Source: Peptococcaceae bacterium UBA5356
Lineage (GTDB): Bacteria; Bacillota; Peptococcia; DRI-13; DTU073
NCBI GenBank assembly: GCA_002407935.1
Contig: DHPU01000020.1
Coordinates: forward strand, 1-8,667
Reading direction: 5' to 3'
DNA: 8,667 nt
Under the pieces are notes generated by a model. That model was not told the DNA's origin, did no database searches, and saw nothing but the letters and a program-made list of their open reading frames with translations. Position 1 is the first letter of the stretch. Each line of letters starts with the position of its first letter. Both the position numbers and the translations under genes were made by a program. Shown here piece after piece: positions 6,646-8,667 of the stretch.

Positions 6646-6762
6646 TCATTTTTTCTTTTTTAAATTCAGCTTTGCTCCGTTTTCTTTCTTCTTATGTTTT
6701 ATATCCCCCTTTTTATATCCTTCTTCGTTTGTTTCCATTACTTTCTTTGTTTCTTTCTTCAA
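6646..6762 (-). CDS. Possible Lys-rich micropeptide between ftsX and the M23 gene
   Basis: I do not recognise this ORF. A TTG-started frame of 38 codons (or 30 from the ATG at 6736-6738) fills the gap between ftsX and the M23 gene almost exactly. It begins 2 bp after the ftsX stop, behind AAAGGT at reasonable spacing, and its TGA overlaps the ATG at 6649 as ATGA. The product would contain 15 lysines of 38 residues, begin MKKETKK and end LNLKKKK, with no hydrophobic segment. The DNA is a nearly pure purine tract on the coding strand, so the absence of stops may simply reflect composition. It could instead be an untranslated spacer. Translational coupling between ftsX and the M23 gene is the most economical role if real. 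Confidence 0.3.
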   Translation of the reverse strand: MKKETKKVMETNEEGYKKGDIKHKKKENGAKLNLKKKK

Positions 6763-6764
6763 CG

Positions 6765-7652
6765 TTATACCTTTAAGAAACGACGCAGACTAATCGCACT
6801 ACCCACAGCGCCCAAAAAAGTACCAATGAAAAACAAGTATTTGTAAACATTATAAATAAGCGTCTCCTCCTGCAAAATCGGCAGAAAATTAAGCGTCAAA
6901 ACAACATTCTGTACCAATTGATTGTAAAAGAAATGCAAGAGAAAAATCGCCATCCCCGCTCCGACCAGTCCAATAAACATCCCTTCCAGAAAAAAAGGCC
7001 AGCGAATATACCAATTAGTAGCTCCCACCAGCTTCATAATCCCAATCGCCTTCCGTCTTGCAAAAACAGTAAGCCTAATCGTAGTAGCAATTAAAAAGAT
7101 GGCCGCCAAGCCTATCGCAATAACTAAAACTACCCCTGCCGTCCGCAGCCAACGAGTAAGAGCAAGCAATTTTTCCACCATGCCCTGCCCGTATCTAACC
7201 GTCTCCACTTGCGAAACAGTAGCAACTTCTTCGGCAATTTTCGGTACGTTTTCCGCTACCCCAGCCTTAATACTATACATATCCGGAAGCGGATTACTTT
7301 CCCCTAAGGCATCAATAATACTGGTATCCTCGCCGAAACGTTCCTGCAATCCCTTCAGCCCATCCTCTTTAGCCACAAAAACAACCTCCGCTACACCATC
7401 AACAGCTTCAAGCTCACGGCGCAGATTAAGAGCGTCTTCTCTGGTTACATCTTGTTTCAGGTAAGCATTAATCTCCAGCTCCGACTCCATTACCCCAGTC
7501 AAATGCTCCGAATTAAGCACCAAAAGCCAGGCACTGCCTAAGATTAACAAAGAAACCGCCACGGTAGCAATAGAAGCAATCGTCATTATCGCATTCCTTT
7601 TCATGGAACGCAAAGCATCCCGAATCGCATACTGCATACTACTTAACTTCAT
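6765..7652 (-). CDS. ftsX: Cell division protein FtsX (permease-like subunit of FtsEX)
   Basis: FtsX is the membrane half of FtsEX, which uses FtsE ATP hydrolysis to switch on peptidoglycan hydrolases outside the membrane rather than to transport a substrate. The 295-residue protein shows the family layout: a cytoplasmic N-terminus (SSMQYAIRDALRSMKRNAIM), TM1 at about 22-45, a large extracellular loop (about 46-165, the hydrolase-binding domain), TM2 at about 168-190, an ARRKAIGIMKLVGATNWYIRWPF coupling segment, TM3 at about 217-240 and TM4 at about 268-290. The ATG at 7650-7652 is preferred because it follows the ftsE TAG by a single base and starts with the typical FtsX N-terminus; a GAGGAAAGGGG tract lies inside the end of ftsE. 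Longer in-frame starts would overlap ftsE. The two genes are almost certainly translationally coupled. Confidence 0.96.
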   Translation of the reverse strand: MKLSSMQYAIRDALRSMKRNAIMTIASIATVAVSLLILGSAWLLVLNSEHLTGVMESELEINAYLKQDVTREDALNLRRELEAVDGVAEVVFVAKEDGLKGLQERFGEDTSIIDALGESNPLPDMYSIKAGVAENVPKIAEEVATVSQVETVRYGQGMVEKLLALTRWLRTAGVVLVIAIGLAAIFLIATTIRLTVFARRKAIGIMKLVGATNWYIRWPFFLEGMFIGLVGAGMAIFLLHFFYNQLVQNVVLTLNFLPILQEETLIYNVYKYLFFIGTFLGAVGSAISLRRFLKV

Positions 7653-7653
7653 C

Positions 7654-8334
7654 CTAGTACTCGCCCCTTTCCTCATCCCGTACAATACAACCATCACAAA
7701 GGGCGATAACCCGTTTCTTCATCCTATTTACCATTTCCCGATCATGAGTAGCCGTAATAACGGTCGTGCCTCGTTTATTAATCGCATGAAGGATATTCAT
7801 AACCTCCCAGGAATTATCCGGATCCAAATTCCCCGTAGGCTCATCCGCAATAATCAGCAAAGGATCATTAACCACAGCCCGCGCAATACACACTCTCTGC
7901 TGCTGACCTCCCGAAAGCTGATGCGGGTAAGAATTTATTTTATCCTCTAAACCGACCATTTCCAACACCGCCGGAACCCGTTCCCGGATTTCATTAGCGG
8001 GCAGCTCAATCGCCTCCATCGCAAATGCTACATTTTCATAAATGGTTCTCTCCATTAACAGCCGAAAATCCTGAAAGATAAAGCCGATCTTGCGGCGATA
8101 ATAAGGGATCTCCCTTTCCCTCATCCGCAAAAGGCTGCGATCATCAACCATAATCTGTCCCTTCGTGGGCAGTTCCTCCCTAATTAACAGACGAGTCAAG
8201 GTAGACTTTCCGGCCCCACTTGGTCCAACCAAAAAAATAAATTCACCTCGTTTAATATGTAAATTGATATCTTTAAGGGCTTCCACCTTAACTTCCCCTA
8301 TATACGTTTTGGAAACATTAAACATCTGAATCAT
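7654..8334 (-). CDS. ftsE: Cell division ATP-binding protein FtsE
   Basis: FtsE is the cytoplasmic ATPase of FtsEX. The 226-residue product has all ABC motifs: Walker A GPSGAGKST at 37-45, Q-loop FQDFRLL near 90, signature LSGGQQQR near 139, Walker B LLIIADEPTGNLD near 160, and a switch His in ATHD near 193. The family N-terminus MIQMFNVSKTY begins at ATG 8332-8334. The frame stays open upstream to a GTG at 8418, but those 28 codons are the IS605 right-end stem-loop, so the longer start is rejected. No Shine-Dalgarno sequence precedes 8334 (AGTGACAGTAAAAGT), suggesting the insertion removed the native leader. Expression probably depends on read-through or an outward promoter from the element. 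Confidence 0.95.
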   Translation of the reverse strand: MIQMFNVSKTYIGEVKVEALKDINLHIKRGEFIFLVGPSGAGKSTLTRLLIREELPTKGQIMVDDRSLLRMREREIPYYRRKIGFIFQDFRLLMERTIYENVAFAMEAIELPANEIRERVPAVLEMVGLEDKINSYPHQLSGGQQQRVCIARAVVNDPLLIIADEPTGNLDPDNSWEVMNILHAINKRGTTVITATHDREMVNRMKKRVIALCDGCIVRDEERGEY

Positions 8335-8353
8335 ACTTTTACTGTCACTGCTA

Positions 8354-8392
8354 CTCAAAATATGGACAAATGTATCCATTATCCATATTGAG
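8354..8392 (-). repeat. Subterminal hairpin at the IS605 right end
   Basis: CTCAA (8354-8358) pairs with TTGAG (8388-8392) and TATGGA (8361-8366) with TCCATA (8382-8387): 11 bp with a 2-nt bulge and a 15-nt loop. Its position just inside the predicted right end matches the hairpin that TnpA transposases of this family recognise. Conceptual translation of this hairpin produces much of the false N-terminal extension of FtsE. Confidence 0.65.
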
Positions 8393-8422
8393 AACGTTCC
8401 TTCTTCATCGTATTCCACCTCG

Positions 8423-8447
8423 GATAAAATCCTACTATGGTTTTATC
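8423..8447 (-). repeat. Stem-loop in the tnpB 3' region
   Basis: GATAAAA-T-CC (8423-8432) and GGTTTTATC (8439-8447) form a 9-bp stem with one bulged base and a 6-nt loop. It is enclosed by a further GTATT/AATAC pairing at 8410-8414 and 8448-8452. It is part of the presumed omegaRNA fold and is not followed by a U-tract, so it is not a standard terminator. Confidence 0.6.
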
Positions 8448-8507
8448 AATACTCCAAAGGCTTAAATTCCCGACTAGCCATCGGTACATATATACAATTG
8501 CTTTTAT

Positions 8508-8667
8508 TTATGCAACTTTGTATATTTTAGCATTAGCAAGATTAATTGAAGCATTATAATCTCTATCAAGTACACAACCACATTCTGTGCATATATATGT
8601 TCTATCTGATAACCGTAGATTTTTATTGATTGAACCACATTCAGAACACATTTTACTTGAAGGATAA
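8508..8667 (-). CDS. tnpB: TnpB / OrfB RNA-guided nuclease, C-terminal part (runs off the window)
   Basis: The last 52 codons and a TAA stop of a TnpB-type protein are visible. They read PSSKMCSECGS, then a CTECG pair, then VLDRDYNASINLANA. This is the C-terminal zinc ribbon (two Cys-x2-Cys pairs) followed by the last RuvC motif, in which the DRD carries the third catalytic Asp. TnpB is the transposon-encoded, omegaRNA-guided DNA nuclease related to Cas12. It cuts empty donor sites and so helps the element persist. No defect is visible in this part; whether the whole gene and a tnpA partner are intact cannot be judged, because the window ends here. The final codons overlap the predicted omegaRNA region. 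Confidence 0.9.
   Translation of the reverse strand, partial: YPSSKMCSECGSINKNLRLSDRTYICTECGCVLDRDYNASINLANAKIYKVA

Larger units (their letters stand above)
8344..8510 (-). ncRNA. Putative omegaRNA scaffold / IS605 right-end structured region
   Basis: Downstream of tnpB the minus strand carries a chain of paired elements: CCGA/TCGG (8470-8473 with 8481-8484), GTATT/AATAC (8410-8414 with 8448-8452) enclosing a 9-bp stem with one bulge (8423-8432 with 8439-8447), and a terminal hairpin (8354-8392). TnpB proteins use an RNA made from this part of the element (omegaRNA), whose 3' end runs past the right end into flanking DNA as guide. The location and stem series fit that, but the exact ends are inferred. 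The 3' boundary is placed near 8344 only by analogy with right ends of related elements. Confidence 0.55.
8344..8667 (-). mobile_element. IS200/IS605-family insertion sequence, right end (partial)
   Basis: The tnpB 3' end plus its structured right end define the edge of an element whose remainder lies beyond the window. IS200/IS605 elements have no terminal inverted repeats and make no target duplication; subterminal hairpins mark the ends, and one is seen at 8354-8392. The junction is therefore estimated within about 10 bp, between 8335 and 8352. It lies directly before the ftsE start codon. Confidence 0.75.

Noticed and set aside
7099..7464. 121-codon plus-strand open frame inside ftsX
   Set aside because: It is antisense to a clear FtsX, Ser/Thr/Pro-rich with no recognisable family, and typical of a shadow frame.
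8334..8365. Outward promoter TTGAGT-N17-TATGAT at the IS junction
   Set aside because: The -10 box overlaps the ftsE start codon, so a transcript from it would begin inside the gene and could not supply the start.
8392..8399. GAACGTTC palindrome as a possible SOS (LexA) box
   Set aside because: The Gram-positive SOS box needs a 4-bp spacer between GAAC and GTTC. This lacks one and lies within the IS605 right end.
8399..8418. Nine-codon ATG frame after GAGGTGG in the IS right end
   Set aside because: It has good spacing but a tiny product out of frame with FtsE. It sits in structured transposon sequence, and I see no reason to call it a gene.

Overview
The window reads as a chromosomal segment of a low-to-moderate GC Gram-positive bacterium, most likely a member of the Clostridia (inferred from protein character, AGGAGG/GGTGA-type ribosome binding sites, frequent GTG/TTG starts and gene order; I cannot name a species). 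Every convincing gene lies on the minus strand, so the biological order runs from high to low coordinates.

Right edge (8344-8667): the 3' end of an IS200/IS605-family tnpB (zinc ribbon plus last RuvC motif) and its structured right end, which looks like the omegaRNA scaffold. The element stops within a few bases of ftsE. An apparent 28-codon upstream extension of ftsE is translated transposon end, not FtsE.

Middle (2906-8334): a compact cell-envelope/division cluster. It contains ftsE and ftsX (ABC-type regulator of septal hydrolases), a possible 38-codon Lys-rich small ORF, a secreted coiled-coil M23 (EnvC/CwlO/PcsB-like) hydrolase or activator, a membrane-anchored S41 carboxy-terminal processing protease, and a polytopic membrane protein with a C-terminal PDZ domain resembling MinJ in architecture and neighbourhood. 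FtsEX would transmit ATP hydrolysis through the membrane to the M23 coiled-coil protein. The Ctp protease and PDZ protein are plausible envelope-quality or division-site factors.

Left (2096-2883): a two-gene MNT nucleotidyltransferase/HEPN module with overlapping reading frames. It is bracketed by a perfect 16-bp direct repeat, with a strong extended -10 promoter immediately outside the upstream copy. It appears to have been inserted between the PDZ gene and uvrB, possibly capturing the old uvrB promoter.

Far left (1-2087): full-length uvrB (excision-nuclease subunit B), followed by a perfect 14-bp hairpin terminator and, at the window edge, another extended -10 that probably serves the next gene.

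The main points of interest are two mobile junctions (IS605 end at the ftsE start; direct repeats around MNT/HEPN), a HEPN protein without the RNase motif, an M23 protein with His-to-Asp at the expected zinc-ligand position, and a candidate basic micropeptide between ftsX and the M23 gene. I see no CRISPR, rRNA or tRNA.
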